DNA of 64,000 nucleotides from Nitrospirales bacterium (GCA_029261355.1 JAJDBM010000002.1:1-64000); one strand, 5' to 3'; positions 11,539-21,860 are shown, numbered from the stretch's first letter. Program-made: numbers and translations. Notes: generated by a model not told the origin, from the letters alone.

Positions 11539-13353
11539 ATGGAAAAACGCGTAATTCTTTTTATTGTGTTGTGTTTGGGAATCATCATTGGTTGGGATAT
11601 GGTGATGAAGCAATATGGCTTCACGCCCCTCCAGGATTCATCCCTCATAGACCAAACAGAACAAATTTCAGAGAATCCAACTGGGATCAATGGGGAAGAG
11701 TTACGTGTTGCTGGCACCTTAGACAGCCGTAAGGACATGCCAGGAGTATCTTCGTTGTCAGGCACGGCTTCTGATTCAAGTACAGCAGGTGATCTAGTCG
11801 TTGAGCAAATTGAAACAATTGAAACGCCTCTTTATAGAACTGAAATTTCCACCCGTGGAGCTGAAATACAAAGTTGGCAATTAAAACGATATTTGACGCA
11901 GTCCGAAGAGTCAGTCCCTGTTGAGCTTGTTTATCCTGAGGGGCAGTTCGCTGGACCCTTGTCTCTGGCTACTTCAAATAATGAGTTTACGAAACTCCTT
12001 CAAAATGGTGTCTATACCGTTCAACGAGATTTTTCAGTTCTTGATGAAGCCCATCCCGTTGGTCACATGACCCTCACGTATCAAGAGAAGGAGCGTGGTC
12101 TCTGGATTCAGAAAGAATTTACTTTTCATCATGATTCCTATGTCGTGGATGTGGTCATTAAGAGTGAGGGCTTTTCTGAGGAATTGGATGTTCTGCTTGG
12201 AACGAATTTTGGCATTGTGGAATGGGGACAAGGGTTTATTGGGTCATTAGGCCCAGCCTGGATGATAGGAGATGAAATAGAAAAAGAGCTTCCAGAATTA
12301 GATGAAAATGATAAGGCTGGGACTAAACCTCATCTTGAACGATCTGGGGATGTTCGTTGGGCAGCATTGCAAGACAAGTATTTCATGAGTGTGGTCATCC
12401 CGGAAGAAGCTGGAGGTTTGTTTGCAGTACAAGAATTAGAAAATGTCATGACAGCGGGAGTTCGGTTTTCTGCTGTAAATGGGCAGCATAGCCATTCCTT
12501 TCGACTCTATGCGGGTCCAAAGCAATTTGACATTCTGAAGGATTTTCAAATTGGGTTGGAAGATACGATCGATTTTGGTTGGTTTATTTATGACAGTTGG
12601 GGAGTGGTCAAGGCGGTCGCGAAACCTTTGTTTCTTGTCCTTCGATATTTCTATGACTTTACCAATAATTATGGCATTTCCATTATTCTTCTCACTGTGT
12701 GCATCAAGCTCCTTTTCGTCCCCCTTCAGTACAAAAGCTATAAATCGATGCAGGGGATGCAGAAGATTCAACCCAAGGTTTTAGAGGTTCAAAATAAGTT
12801 TAAAGACGATCGGGAACGGCTCAATAAAGAGTTGATGAAACTCTATAAAGATCATAAGGTCAATCCAGTTGGTGGATGTCTTCCTATGCTCTTGCAAATG
12901 CCGGCATTTATCTCATTATTCAATATTTTGTATATGACGATTGATCTTCGGCAAGCGCCATTTTTACTCTGGATTACTGACCTATCTGTTCCTGACCCTT
13001 TTTACGTCCTGCCCATCCTGATGGGGGCCTCAATGATGTTACAGCAAAAAATCATGCCCACCACGATGGATCCCACGCAAGCCAAAATGATGTTAATCCT
13101 TCCAGTGTTTCTGACGTTTTTATTCCTGACCTTCCCTGCGGGACTTGTGTTGTATTGGGTTACGAATAATGTATTGACGATTACTCAACAATTTGTGACA
13201 GACCGTTATATCTTTAAGAAGCCTACGTTTTCATCTCCTAGTAGTCAGCTTCCGTCTTCGACAGAACCGAGTGAGACTGAAAAGAAAAAGAATGACCAGG
13301 GTTCTCAATCAGACGGTGAGAAAGGTAAGTCTAAGCGAAAAGGGAAGAAGTGA
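11539..13353 (+). CDS. yidC: Membrane protein insertase YidC
   Basis: Inserts and folds inner-membrane proteins with or without Sec. The 604 residues comprise an N-terminal anchor (VILFIVLCLGIIIGWDMVM), a long periplasmic domain typical of Gram-negative YidC, and the Oxa1-type core from about residue 350 with YGISIILLTVCIKLLFVPLQYKSYKSM, GGCLPMLLQMPAFISLFNIL and FPAGLVLYWVTNN. The tail is rich in lysine, as is common for ribosome contact. The stop overlaps the mnmE GTG start (GTGA). Confidence 0.97.
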   Translation: MEKRVILFIVLCLGIIIGWDMVMKQYGFTPLQDSSLIDQTEQISENPTGINGEELRVAGTLDSRKDMPGVSSLSGTASDSSTAGDLVVEQIETIETPLYRTEISTRGAEIQSWQLKRYLTQSEESVPVELVYPEGQFAGPLSLATSNNEFTKLLQNGVYTVQRDFSVLDEAHPVGHMTLTYQEKERGLWIQKEFTFHHDSYVVDVVIKSEGFSEELDVLLGTNFGIVEWGQGFIGSLGPAWMIGDEIEKELPELDENDKAGTKPHLERSGDVRWAALQDKYFMSVVIPEEAGGLFAVQELENVMTAGVRFSAVNGQHSHSFRLYAGPKQFDILKDFQIGLEDTIDFGWFIYDSWGVVKAVAKPLFLVLRYFYDFTNNYGISIILLTVCIKLLFVPLQYKSYKSMQGMQKIQPKVLEVQNKFKDDRERLNKELMKLYKDHKVNPVGGCLPMLLQMPAFISLFNILYMTIDLRQAPFLLWITDLSVPDPFYVLPILMGASMMLQQKIMPTTMDPTQAKMMLILPVFLTFLFLTFPAGLVLYWVTNNVLTITQQFVTDRYIFKKPTFSSPSSQLPSSTEPSETEKKKNDQGSQSDGEKGKSKRKGKK

Positions 13354-14807
13354 CCACGCAGCTCGATGATACGATCTGTGCGATCGCGACACCTATTGGC
13401 GAAGGCGGTATTGGAATTGTCAGAGTCAGTGGTCCTGATGCTTTGCGTCTTGCCTCGAAAATAGTCTTACTTCGACGAGGTGGGAACTTGGAAGAGATGA
13501 AGAGTCATCAGTTGTATTTGGCTGCGGTGACATTGTTGGCTGAGGGTGCTGAAGATAGAGATCTCTCACAGCACGGAACTAAGCAGCTTGATGAAGCCTT
13601 GGTTGTGTCGATGCGGGCTCCACATTCCTATACAGGAGAGGATGTCGTAGAGATTCACTGCCATGGAGGGGGCATTATTCTTGCGACCGTGTGTGACGCT
13701 CTTATTCGGAGTGGTGCGAGAATAGCGGAGCCCGGAGAGTTTACTAGGCGGGCTTTTTTACATGGCCGTTTAGATCTGACCCAGGCCGAAGCTGTTCTCG
13801 ATACGATTCGTGCGACGACCACGATGAGTCTTCTGATGGCCCAAGAGCAGCTGAAGGGTTCGTTATCAGAAAAAGTCGAACAGATGAGGAAGGAATTCAT
13901 TCATGTCCTTGCGCACCTTGAGGCTGGCTTAGACTTTGTTGAAGACGACATTATCTTTCTTGAACAACAAGAACTCAAAAGTGTCCTTGAATCTATAAAT
14001 AGAGATCTCACTAGGTTGTTGGCTACGTCTGAAGAAGGTCGGATCATTCGCGAAGGTGTCGTAACAGTCATAATTGGAAGACCAAATGCTGGGAAATCAA
14101 GTCTCTTAAATGCGCTGCTCGATACCAGTCGAGCTATCGTCTCAGCTGTTCCTGGAACGACTCGTGATGTCATAGAGGAGACGGTGAACGTTGAAGGCAT
14201 TCTTCTCCGATTGCTAGATACTGCAGGTATTCGTGAAGCTGGAGATGAAATAGAGGAAGAAGGAATTCGCCGTACGACAGAAGCTCGTGAACATGCTGAA
14301 CTTGTGTTACTGATCATTGATGGATCCCGAGATCTTTCTGACGCAGACGGTCACATTCTCAAGAGCTGTTCTCATAAAAAGCACGTGGTTGTCTTGAACA
14401 AATCTGATTTGCCAGGCAAGACTATATGTGAAGCTGATATTATGAGTATTCTTGATGAATGCGAGATGGAGGACGAGCAAGCTCTGCGAACAAAAGTTGT
14501 TTCGATTTCAGCCAAAACAGGAGATGGGTTAGATCAGCTCCGTACGATGATTCGCCAGGTTGTTCTAGGTCCTCGCTTGGAATCTCAGGACTCGGTGCTA
14601 GTGACACGGCTTCGCCATAAACAGGCGTTCGTCTCTGCGCAAGAATCTGTGGCTAATGCTCTCATTGCCATTGAAGAAGATTTATCAGGCGATTGTGTAG
14701 CTGTTGACTTGCGTGCGGCCTTAAGTAGCCTAGGTGAAATTACTGGTTCTGTGAGTACCGATGATATTCTTGATCAAATATTTGCTGAGTTTTGTATAGG
14801 AAAATGA
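13350..14807 (+). CDS. mnmE: tRNA modification GTPase MnmE
   Basis: Works with MnmG to add the carboxymethylaminomethyl group to wobble uridine 34. The N-terminal tetrahydrofolate-binding domain starts TICAIATPIGEGGIGIVRVSG. The helical domain is split by the G domain, which has a P-loop (GRPNAGKSSLLNALL), G3 (DTAGIRE) and NKSD. It ends FCIGK, the CxGK motif required for activity. 485 residues is slightly longer than usual because of a small insertion after LYLAAVTLL. It starts at GTG overlapping yidC and is followed 28 bases later by mnmG. Confidence 0.97.
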   Translation: MTTQLDDTICAIATPIGEGGIGIVRVSGPDALRLASKIVLLRRGGNLEEMKSHQLYLAAVTLLAEGAEDRDLSQHGTKQLDEALVVSMRAPHSYTGEDVVEIHCHGGGIILATVCDALIRSGARIAEPGEFTRRAFLHGRLDLTQAEAVLDTIRATTTMSLLMAQEQLKGSLSEKVEQMRKEFIHVLAHLEAGLDFVEDDIIFLEQQELKSVLESINRDLTRLLATSEEGRIIREGVVTVIIGRPNAGKSSLLNALLDTSRAIVSAVPGTTRDVIEETVNVEGILLRLLDTAGIREAGDEIEEEGIRRTTEAREHAELVLLIIDGSRDLSDADGHILKSCSHKKHVVVLNKSDLPGKTICEADIMSILDECEMEDEQALRTKVVSISAKTGDGLDQLRTMIRQVVLGPRLESQDSVLVTRLRHKQAFVSAQESVANALIAIEEDLSGDCVAVDLRAALSSLGEITGSVSTDDILDQIFAEFCIGK

Positions 14808-14835
14808 ATAAGTTCTCTTTTTAAGGGTGGGTTTA

Positions 14836-16713
14836 ATGTCTGTAAGCGTTGATATGGTTGTTGTTGGAGGCGGCCATGCCGGCTGTGAGGCCGCCTTAGC
14901 CGCAGCTCGTATGGGTTGCCGGGTGGCTATGGTTACCATTGATGCGACCAAGATTGCCCTTATGCCATGTAATCCGGCTATGGGGGGAATAGCTAAGGGA
15001 CATCTCGTAAGGGAAATTGATGCATTGGGTGGAGAAATTGGTCTGAATACTGATTCTTCGGGAATTCAGTTTCGCATGCTTAATACGAAAAAAGGGCCGG
15101 CTGTTCGTGCGCTTCGCGTGCAATGTGACAAACGAATGTATAGTGAAAACATGCAGAAAACATTAGGGAATCAGACAGGTCTTGAAATAATTCCTGGGAT
15201 GGTTGATCGAATACTCACAAAAAACGGACGTGTGACAGGTGTGTTACTGCAGGATCACTCAACGATTGAAGCACGGGCGGTAGTATTGACATCTGGAACA
15301 TTTCTTAAAGGCCTCATGCATGTTGGGCTCAACCATCTTCCTGGGGGAAGAGGCGGAGAGTTTTCTGCTGAACATCTCTCCGATTGTATGAGAGATCTTG
15401 GGTTTGAAGTGGGTCGATTGAAAACAGGGACACCTCCACGAATTGACCGTGACAGTATTTGTTTTGACAAAACGACGGTACAGCCTGGAGATTATCCACC
15501 AAGACCTTTTTCTTATCGAACGAGAGCCATCACCAATCCACAAATTTCTTGTCATATCACGTACACGAATGAGGAAACTCATCGTATTATTCGAGAGAAC
15601 CTTGATCGATCTCCAATGTATTCAGGGGTTATTGATGCAACAGGCCCTCGGTACTGCCCGTCGATTGAAGATAAGGTCGTCAGGTTTGCGGATAGGACAC
15701 AGCATCAAATTTTTCTTGAGCCTGAGGAGTTGAATTCAAATTCATTTTATCCGAATGGCATTTCTACCAGTCTTCCTATTGATGTGCAGCAGGCCATGGT
15801 CAAAACGATATCGGGGCTTGAGCATGCTAAGTTTTTGCGTCCAGGATATGCCATTGAATATGATTATTTTCCACCACGCCAACTTCATGAAACCTTAGAG
15901 ACGAAGCTTGTAGAGGGTCTCTATCATGCGGGTCAAATTAATGGAACGTCAGGATATGAAGAAGCAGCGGCTCAGGGTATTATTGCGGGTATAAATGCCG
16001 CCCTTTGCATAAAAAATGAACCGCCACTTATTTTGGATCGGTCCCAGGCCTATATTGGTGTGTTGATTGATGATCTCATTACAAAAAACACACTTGAGCC
16101 CTATCGAATGTTTACATCTCGAGCCGAACATCGTTTGTTGCTACGCCAAGACAATGCCGATATGCGGCTAATGGACATCGGATATCGACTTGGCTTGATT
16201 GGAGATAACATTTATCAAATATTTCTTGACAAGCGTGAAAAAATGCAGAAAGAAATCAAGAGACTTGAAGAAACGACCCCCACGCCTGCCAAGGGTTTTC
16301 ACGATATGGATTCATTGGGCGTTGATCTTAAGACCAACAATTTGACGTTAGCCCAACTTCTAAGAAGGCCAAATATTTCATATAAACACTTGATGAATAC
16401 CTCTGATCAAGTAAATGACAATGATGAAGACTTTATGGAGGCTCTTGAGGTTGCTGTGAAGTATGAAGGGTACATCAATCGACAAGAGCTACAGGTGGCC
16501 AAATTTAAAAAATTAGAAAATCGCCGTATTCCTATGGAGTTTGATTATCATAAGGTGACTGGTTTTTCAAACGAAGTGCTTGAAAAGCTCAGCATGGTCA
16601 AGCCCGCCTCTATTGGCCAGGCGTCACGTATTTCCGGTGTCACTCCAGCAGCTATCTCTCTGCTTCTTGTCGCACTTGAACGAAATAAAAAAGAAAACCC
16701 CGTCGCAATATAA
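14836..16713 (+). CDS. mnmG: tRNA uridine-5-carboxymethylaminomethyl modification enzyme MnmG
   Basis: FAD-dependent partner of MnmE. The N-terminus has the dinucleotide-binding motif [20 protein letters not shown] and the family segments [22 protein letters not shown] and [11 protein letters not shown]. The C-terminal helical domain with GYINRQ closes it. I use the ATG at 14836, which has AAGGGTGG just upstream. A GTG at 14827 would add three residues. 625 residues is the normal length. Confidence 0.97.
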   Translation: MSVSVDMVVVGGGHAGCEAALAAARMGCRVAMVTIDATKIALMPCNPAMGGIAKGHLVREIDALGGEIGLNTDSSGIQFRMLNTKKGPAVRALRVQCDKRMYSENMQKTLGNQTGLEIIPGMVDRILTKNGRVTGVLLQDHSTIEARAVVLTSGTFLKGLMHVGLNHLPGGRGGEFSAEHLSDCMRDLGFEVGRLKTGTPPRIDRDSICFDKTTVQPGDYPPRPFSYRTRAITNPQISCHITYTNEETHRIIRENLDRSPMYSGVIDATGPRYCPSIEDKVVRFADRTQHQIFLEPEELNSNSFYPNGISTSLPIDVQQAMVKTISGLEHAKFLRPGYAIEYDYFPPRQLHETLETKLVEGLYHAGQINGTSGYEEAAAQGIIAGINAALCIKNEPPLILDRSQAYIGVLIDDLITKNTLEPYRMFTSRAEHRLLLRQDNADMRLMDIGYRLGLIGDNIYQIFLDKREKMQKEIKRLEETTPTPAKGFHDMDSLGVDLKTNNLTLAQLLRRPNISYKHLMNTSDQVNDNDEDFMEALEVAVKYEGYINRQELQVAKFKKLENRRIPMEFDYHKVTGFSNEVLEKLSMVKPASIGQASRISGVTPAAISLLLVALERNKKENPVAI

Positions 16714-16853
16714 ATTGTACTCACGATGGCGGATACTATTTGTTTAATTACCAGAATGTTATTTACGTGACTATTTTGAGCCTGTGAAGAAAATCTATGA
16801 TTTCTGTAATGATTTCCGGCCTATTACATTTATTTGAGTCAGCTGTTTTCTAG

Positions 16854-17528
16854 ATGTTCCACGTGGAACATGCTAAAAACATAGAAAGCTTACTTGTTGG
16901 CGGAATTGAAAGTATTGGACTTACGCTTCCAGGGGATGCGATTGAGAAATTCATTATTTACTTTCAAGAATTGTCTCGATGGAATGCCAAGGTAAATTTG
17001 ACGAGTTTAGTAAATGAAGAAGATATCGTAGTAAATCTCTTTATTGATTCCTTGGCGTTAGCTCTTTCATGTGATTTAAGTCAAAGCCGCTCAGTTATTG
17101 ATATTGGAAGTGGTGGAGGGTTTCCTGGAATACCAATAAAAATTGCTTTCCCTCAAACAAATGTGACCCTCATTGAGCCAAGAATGAAGAAGACGGCGTT
17201 TCTTCACCATATAATCGGAATGCTTTCAATTGATGGAGTGTCAGTAAAGGCCCAGACAATTCAAGAGTATACCCAACGCCTTAGCAGTGGTTCTTCATAT
17301 GACTTGGCTGTGTCAAAGGCTATAAAGCCAGAAGATATTTTCCCCGCTGTTCGTGCCGTACTTCACCCAGAAAGCCGTGTCTGTCTATACAGGTCGTATT
17401 CGTTAGGTCACTTATATTCATATTATGACATGGAACTCGAGCGAGAGGTTGCATATGAATTGCCGTATGGTCATGGCAGCCGAATGTTATCAATTCTCAA
17501 GCAAGCTATAGTTCCTTGTGATTTATGA
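16854..17528 (+). CDS. rsmG: 16S rRNA (guanine527-N7)-methyltransferase RsmG
   Basis: SAM-dependent methyltransferase (GidB) that modifies G527 in 16S rRNA. The SAM-binding motif is DIGSGGGFPGIPIKI, followed by the LIEPRMKKTAFL strand. 224 residues is normal. The N-terminus MFHVEH is encoded by the parS palindrome itself, since the ATG at 16854 runs into TGTTCCACGTGGAACA, so the start is shared with a ParB binding site. A start further downstream is possible if these first residues are only a parS by-product. Confidence 0.94.
   Translation: MFHVEHAKNIESLLVGGIESIGLTLPGDAIEKFIIYFQELSRWNAKVNLTSLVNEEDIVVNLFIDSLALALSCDLSQSRSVIDIGSGGGFPGIPIKIAFPQTNVTLIEPRMKKTAFLHHIIGMLSIDGVSVKAQTIQEYTQRLSSGSSYDLAVSKAIKPEDIFPAVRAVLHPESRVCLYRSYSLGHLYSYYDMELEREVAYELPYGHGSRMLSILKQAIVPCDL
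16855..16870. promoter_or_regulatory. parS centromere site 1
   Basis: Perfect 16-base palindrome TGTTCCACGTGGAACA, the bacterial parS consensus bound by ParB. It overlaps the rsmG start codon by two bases and lies 774 bases before parA. ParB loads here and spreads to build the partition complex near the origin. Confidence 0.97.
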
Positions 17529-17594
17529 CATTCATGTGAAACTTTTGTTCAATGAGCTTTCGCGTCACGTGCTTTAGATTGCAGCTTGCAAAAT

Positions 17595-17610
17595 TGTTCC
17601 ACGTGGAACA
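17595..17610. promoter_or_regulatory. parS centromere site 2
   Basis: Second perfect copy of TGTTCCACGTGGAACA, in the rsmG-parA gap, 34 bases before the parA start codon. Being in the presumed parAB promoter it may also allow autorepression by ParB, an inference from position. Confidence 0.97.
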
Positions 17611-17643
17611 TGTCATGAAGTTTTCTATTAGGGAGGAAAGAAC

Positions 17644-18393
17644 TTGAAGAAAATCATAGCTGTGGCCAATCAAAAGGGTGGCGTTGGAAAAACAACGACA
17701 TCTATTAATGTTTCTGCATCAATTGCCTTGGCACAGCATTCCGTCCTTCTCGTTGACCTCGACCCGCAGGCAAATGCCACCAGTGGTATGGGTATTCAAA
17801 CGCCCAAGGCCACAATTTATGATTGTCTGATGGCTCGGGCTATCATGGATGAAGCGATTGTGACAACAGAAGTTTCTGGCCTTGATATGATTGCATCTGG
17901 GTCTGATCTGGCTGGTGCAGAAATTGAGCTTTCAAGTATTTCAGGGCGAGAAGAGGTCTTGAAAAATATTCTAGGAAATATAGAAAAAGACTATGAGTGG
18001 ATCATTCTTGATTGTCCACCTGCCTTGGGTCTCTTAACGATTAATGCCCTTGTTTCAGCGAATTCCGTTTTAATACCTGTGCAATGTGAATATTATGCGA
18101 TGGAAGGATTGGGGAGATTAATCGGAAATATTGATCGTATTAAGGAGTCAATCAATCCAAACTTAGAATTGGAGGGCATTGTATTGACGATGTATGATTC
18201 ACGTATTAATCTATCCCGTCAGGTAGAAAAAGAAATTCGAGAGTATTTTGGAGAGAAAGTCTATCAATCAATGATTCCTCGAAACGTGTCACTGGCTGAG
18301 TCCCCTAGTTATGGAAAGCCTGCATTACTCTATAATGCCGCATCTTCCGGTTCTCGGGCCTATGTAGATTTGGCAAAGGAGATGATAGCCTGA
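17644..18393 (+). CDS. parA: Chromosome partitioning ATPase ParA (Soj)
   Basis: Deviant-Walker ATPase that moves ParB-parS complexes. The N-terminus has KGGVGKTTTSINVSASIA, with the signature lysine of the ParA/MinD class, followed by DLDPQANAT (Walker A') and DCPPALGLLTINAL (Walker B). 249 residues matches short chromosomal Soj proteins without an N-terminal helix-turn-helix. The start is TTG with GGAGGAAAG eight bases upstream. The stop overlaps the parB ATG by one base. Confidence 0.97.
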   Translation: MKKIIAVANQKGGVGKTTTSINVSASIALAQHSVLLVDLDPQANATSGMGIQTPKATIYDCLMARAIMDEAIVTTEVSGLDMIASGSDLAGAEIELSSISGREEVLKNILGNIEKDYEWIILDCPPALGLLTINALVSANSVLIPVQCEYYAMEGLGRLIGNIDRIKESINPNLELEGIVLTMYDSRINLSRQVEKEIREYFGEKVYQSMIPRNVSLAESPSYGKPALLYNAASSGSRAYVDLAKEMIA

Positions 18394-19241
18394 TGGAAAA
18401 GAAAGCACTTGGAAAGGGTCTCAAGGCATTGTTGCCTGAAAAAAAGGCCGTTAATTGGAGTGTTGGGGAAGAGGTGAAATACCTTTCCGTTGACCAGATT
18501 ATTCCTAACCGTTATCAACCAAGGCATATATTTGACGAGTCTGAATTACATGATTTATCGCAATCGATAAAAGAACATGGTGTGCTTCAGCCGATCATTG
18601 TCAGGAGAACCGGTGATGGAGCCTATGAACTTATAGCTGGAGAGCGTCGGTTACGGGCTGCAAAAATTGCCGGTCTCGCAGCGATCCCTGCCTTGGTACG
18701 GCTTTCGAACGATGAAAAGTCTTTGGCTATTGCCCTCGTTGAAAATGTACAAAGACAAAACCTCAACCCTATGGAAGAGGCACGGGCCTATTCTCAATTA
18801 ACGGGAGAGTTTGGATTAAAGCAAGATGAGTTGGCGAGTGCCATGGGAAAAAATCGTTCGACAATCGCAAATTTTTTGCGCTTAATATCATTACCAAGTG
18901 AAGTCCAAGGTTTTGTTGAGCAAGAACAGATATCCTTAGGTCATGCAAAAGTCATTTTAGGTATAAAAGAGAGCGATGATCAGATTTCGATGGCCCGTCG
19001 TATTGTTGATGGAAAGTTGTCAGTAAGAGAAGCAGAGGCTATTATTTCGAAATCAAAAAGTACGACGGTATCCCATAAAGTGACACAAAAGTCTGATGAA
19101 TTTGCTCATGTTTCTCAACAATTGAGGCGGTGCCTTGGATCAAAGGTGAATATAGTCAAAAGCAAAAAAGGCGGCAAGCTTGTTATTCATTACTTTTCAG
19201 GGGAGGATCTTGAGCGTATTGTTGGAGTGATTTTGGAATAA
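18393..19241 (+). CDS. parB: Chromosome partitioning protein ParB (Spo0J)
   Basis: CTP-dependent clamp that binds parS. It begins KKALGKGLKALLP, the ParA-interacting segment, and has the ParB/Srx domain with YQPRHIF and GERRLRAAKIAGLAAIPALV, including GERRxRA, the CTP-binding motif. ENVQRQNLNPMEEA and the helix-turn-helix (KQDELASAMGKNRSTIANFLRL) follow. 282 residues is typical. The two parS sites upstream are its targets. Confidence 0.97.
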   Translation: MEKKALGKGLKALLPEKKAVNWSVGEEVKYLSVDQIIPNRYQPRHIFDESELHDLSQSIKEHGVLQPIIVRRTGDGAYELIAGERRLRAAKIAGLAAIPALVRLSNDEKSLAIALVENVQRQNLNPMEEARAYSQLTGEFGLKQDELASAMGKNRSTIANFLRLISLPSEVQGFVEQEQISLGHAKVILGIKESDDQISMARRIVDGKLSVREAEAIISKSKSTTVSHKVTQKSDEFAHVSQQLRRCLGSKVNIVKSKKGGKLVIHYFSGEDLERIVGVILE

Positions 19242-19397
19242 GAATTGCTGGTACCTCAATGTTGTAGTGGTAGAAATGTGCATGAGAATTGTCCAAAGAA
19301 GAGTTGTCAGTCAAGGCCTATTGCCAAGTGGCTCTAGATGTGGACAATTAGGATTATTGGTCCCAAGTGACTAAGGTCCGAAACGTAAGGGGGTGTT

Positions 19398-19886
19398 ATG
19401 TTTGGGAGAAGTAGTAATTCTGAAAATGATCAATCTTCTGGCTTTACGGAGGGAGCCACGTCTATGGGGAATCCAAAGCCATTTGACCTAGAGAAAGCAG
19501 CTGGAGATGTTATTGCTTTTGTTGGTGAAGGTGTAACATTTAAGGGGACCATTCGCTATAAGGGGTCGGTTCGAGTTGATGGTCGCCTCGAAGGAGAGAT
19601 TTTCACGGATGGTATACTTATTGTCGGTGAAAAGGCAGTTATTTCAGCAAAAATTGAAGCTGGGACTATTGCCTGTCAAGGCAGAATTACAGGTGATATC
19701 ATTGCAAAAGAGCGAGTGAAACTTATGTCGCCAGCTGTGTTTGAAGGATCAGTCAAAACGCCTTCCATTTCGATGGACGAGGGGGTGGTATTTAATGGAA
19801 CCTGCGTGATGCCGAAAGTTGGAGATTCCAAGTCTAAAGATTCGACTTTTGTTGGAAAAGTAGATGAAACCCTCAAAGTATCATGA
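19398..19886 (+). CDS. Bactofilin
   Basis: Polymer-forming cytoskeletal protein with a right-handed beta-helix built from repeats of the form FKGTIRYKGSVRVDGRLEGEI, DGILIVGEKAVISAKIEA and GRITGDIIAKERVKL. The family forms membrane-associated filaments used in shape control, stalk formation and, in some bacteria, ParABS positioning. At 162 residues, short disordered N- and C-terminal tails flank the core. It is immediately followed by a second bactofilin and lies downstream of parB. Confidence 0.92.
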   Translation: MFGRSSNSENDQSSGFTEGATSMGNPKPFDLEKAAGDVIAFVGEGVTFKGTIRYKGSVRVDGRLEGEIFTDGILIVGEKAVISAKIEAGTIACQGRITGDIIAKERVKLMSPAVFEGSVKTPSISMDEGVVFNGTCVMPKVGDSKSKDSTFVGKVDETLKVS

Positions 19887-19966
19887 TCCTTTGCCGAAGA
19901 TACTTGAAGAGGGGCATTGTAGTGTGTATTTGCCCTAAGTAAATATGACTATAGGAGGCAAGTCTC

Positions 19967-20428
19967 ATGTGGGGCGAGAAAGGCAAACCTAAAAAAGAAA
20001 CCATTTTTGAAGACGATCATTATACTTTTCTTGGAAAAGGTGTCGACTTCAAAGGTAAGGCCCAGTTTGAAGGGACTGTTCGCGTGGACGGCCACTTCGA
20101 GGGTGAAATTATGACAGACGACACCTTAATTATTGGTGAGCATGCCGTTATTAAGGGGACGATTATTGGTGGGACCATTGTGAGTGGGGGACGGGTTGAA
20201 GGAAATATTACGGCCACCCACAAAGTACAATTGCTTAAGCCAGCCGTCTTGATTGGTGATGTTCATTCTCCAGGGTTTTCTATGGAGGATGGTGTGTATT
20301 TCCAGGGATTATGTGACATGGGGGCAGCACCTGCACAGGTGTTTGATGTGGAGGTCGACCGTTCTGAAAATGGAGCTTTGGATTCCAAAGATCTTCAGGT
20401 TGCCAATGAGGCCCGTTCGAACTTCTAA
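19967..20428 (+). CDS. Bactofilin (second copy)
   Basis: 153 residues with the same beta-helix repeats: GKGVDFKGKAQFEGTVRVDGHFEGEI, TLIIGEHAVIKGTIIGG, GRVEGNITATHKVQL. It is a clear paralogue of the preceding gene, 80 bases away, with its own ribosome-binding site (AGGAGG). The neighbourhood of parAB is notable because bactofilins in myxobacteria scaffold ParABS. mnmA begins 18 bases after its stop. Confidence 0.92.
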   Translation: MWGEKGKPKKETIFEDDHYTFLGKGVDFKGKAQFEGTVRVDGHFEGEIMTDDTLIIGEHAVIKGTIIGGTIVSGGRVEGNITATHKVQLLKPAVLIGDVHSPGFSMEDGVYFQGLCDMGAAPAQVFDVEVDRSENGALDSKDLQVANEARSNF

Positions 20429-20446
20429 CTTTTTTATTTAATTGTC

Positions 20447-21592
20447 ATGTCAAATCGATCCATAGTGGTTCTTGGAATGAGTGGAGGAGTGGATAGCTCT
20501 GTCGCTGCTTCTTTCCTCGTTGAGCAAGGCTACGATGTTCGAGGAGTGACCTTACAGGTGTGGGAAGAGGAAACGGAGGAAACGCGTACCTCAAAACGTT
20601 GGGAAGAGCGGGGATGTTGTAAGGTCGGAATGGCTAGGCATGTGGCAAAGTTATTAGAGATTCCTCATGAAGTTATTGACGCACAAGCACTTTTCAAAAA
20701 AGGTGTCATTGACGACTTCACGCAAGCCTACCTTAGTGGTACAACTCCTAATCCCTGTGTCAGATGCAATGAGCGAGTCAAATTTGGATCGTTGTATAAG
20801 CATGCTCAACAGATGGGTGCAGATTTTGTGGCAACCGGTCATTATGCAAAAATCACCAATAAGATTGGAGAAGGGCATCGATTAGGTTCTGCTGTTGATC
20901 GAAAAAAAGATCAATCGTACTTTTTGTATCGTATTTCACCTGAATGGCTTCCACATATTTTATTTCCGGTAGGTTCCATGCAAAAGTCTGAAGTATGGAC
21001 GCGAGCCGAAGAAATGGGACTTCCTACCGCAGAATTAAAAGAAAGCCAAGAAATTTGCTTTGTGACTCAGGGAGATTACAGGGAATTCATTAAGGTTAAC
21101 ACCCCAGAATCAATGAAGCCTGGAACATTTATCGATATGCAGGGACAATCCCTTGGGCAACATGAAGGCATTGCCTTTTATACACCTGGCCAACGGAAAG
21201 GGCTGGGTATCGCAACTGGAGAGCGAATGTATGTTCAACGAGTCATTCCTGAGACCAATACTGTTGTTCTTGGACCAGTAGATAGCCTCATGACATGGGA
21301 ATGTCGTATTGAAGACTTAAATATCTTTGACAAAACCGTACTTGCCGAAGGCGCAAACGTACATGTGAAGTGCCGATATGCCACGCCGGCAGTAAGGGCA
21401 ACGCTGTCTTGGAAACATGAAGACTCCATTATCCTAAAATTTACCGAAGCACAGCGTTCGTTAAGCCCCGGGCAGTCAGTTGTCCTTTATGACGATTTGG
21501 GAACGGTCTTAGGTGGTGGTATTCTTCAGCGAGATCAGGAGCCCATCAATATTCAAAGCAATATTGCATCGACCCGTCTCCAGCTTTCCTAG
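20447..21592 (+). CDS. mnmA: tRNA-specific 2-thiouridylase MnmA
   Basis: Adenylates wobble U34 and adds sulfur to give 2-thiouridine. The PP-loop is GMSGGVDSSVAASFL. The two catalytic cysteines are expected in NPCVRCNERVKF and in SQEICFV. The C-terminal beta-barrel with SPGQSVVLYDD closes the protein. 381 residues is normal, with a short insertion after EEETEETR near residue 45. It is the third MnmE/G/A gene in the window, and the DsrE/DsrH-like pair could feed it sulfur. Confidence 0.96.
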   Translation: MSNRSIVVLGMSGGVDSSVAASFLVEQGYDVRGVTLQVWEEETEETRTSKRWEERGCCKVGMARHVAKLLEIPHEVIDAQALFKKGVIDDFTQAYLSGTTPNPCVRCNERVKFGSLYKHAQQMGADFVATGHYAKITNKIGEGHRLGSAVDRKKDQSYFLYRISPEWLPHILFPVGSMQKSEVWTRAEEMGLPTAELKESQEICFVTQGDYREFIKVNTPESMKPGTFIDMQGQSLGQHEGIAFYTPGQRKGLGIATGERMYVQRVIPETNTVVLGPVDSLMTWECRIEDLNIFDKTVLAEGANVHVKCRYATPAVRATLSWKHEDSIILKFTEAQRSLSPGQSVVLYDDLGTVLGGGILQRDQEPINIQSNIASTRLQLS

Positions 21593-21860
21593 TCATTTTT
21601 TCATGGTCCTCTTTCGTAAATTTATCCAATTGAGTTGACACCCCCAGTCCTCCGTGCTAATTTTTGCACGTTTGTGCTCTCCTCCATTATAGCTGTTCCA
21701 AAAACTTCCAACATTTTGCCTTGTGCTGAGGAAGCGAACTTGGCCTTGGACAATTTCACTGGATCTATGATGTTGGAAGATACGCGACGAACAAGTCCGA
21801 TCATGAAATATTTTGTTTCACGATAACCCACTCAGTAAACATCTGGAGTTCCAGTAACCT

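Noticed and set aside
21622..21831. Open frames on both strands between mnmA and atpH (about 63-69 codons)
   Set aside because: No ribosome-binding site and no family resemblance; overlapping frames on both strands suggest chance.
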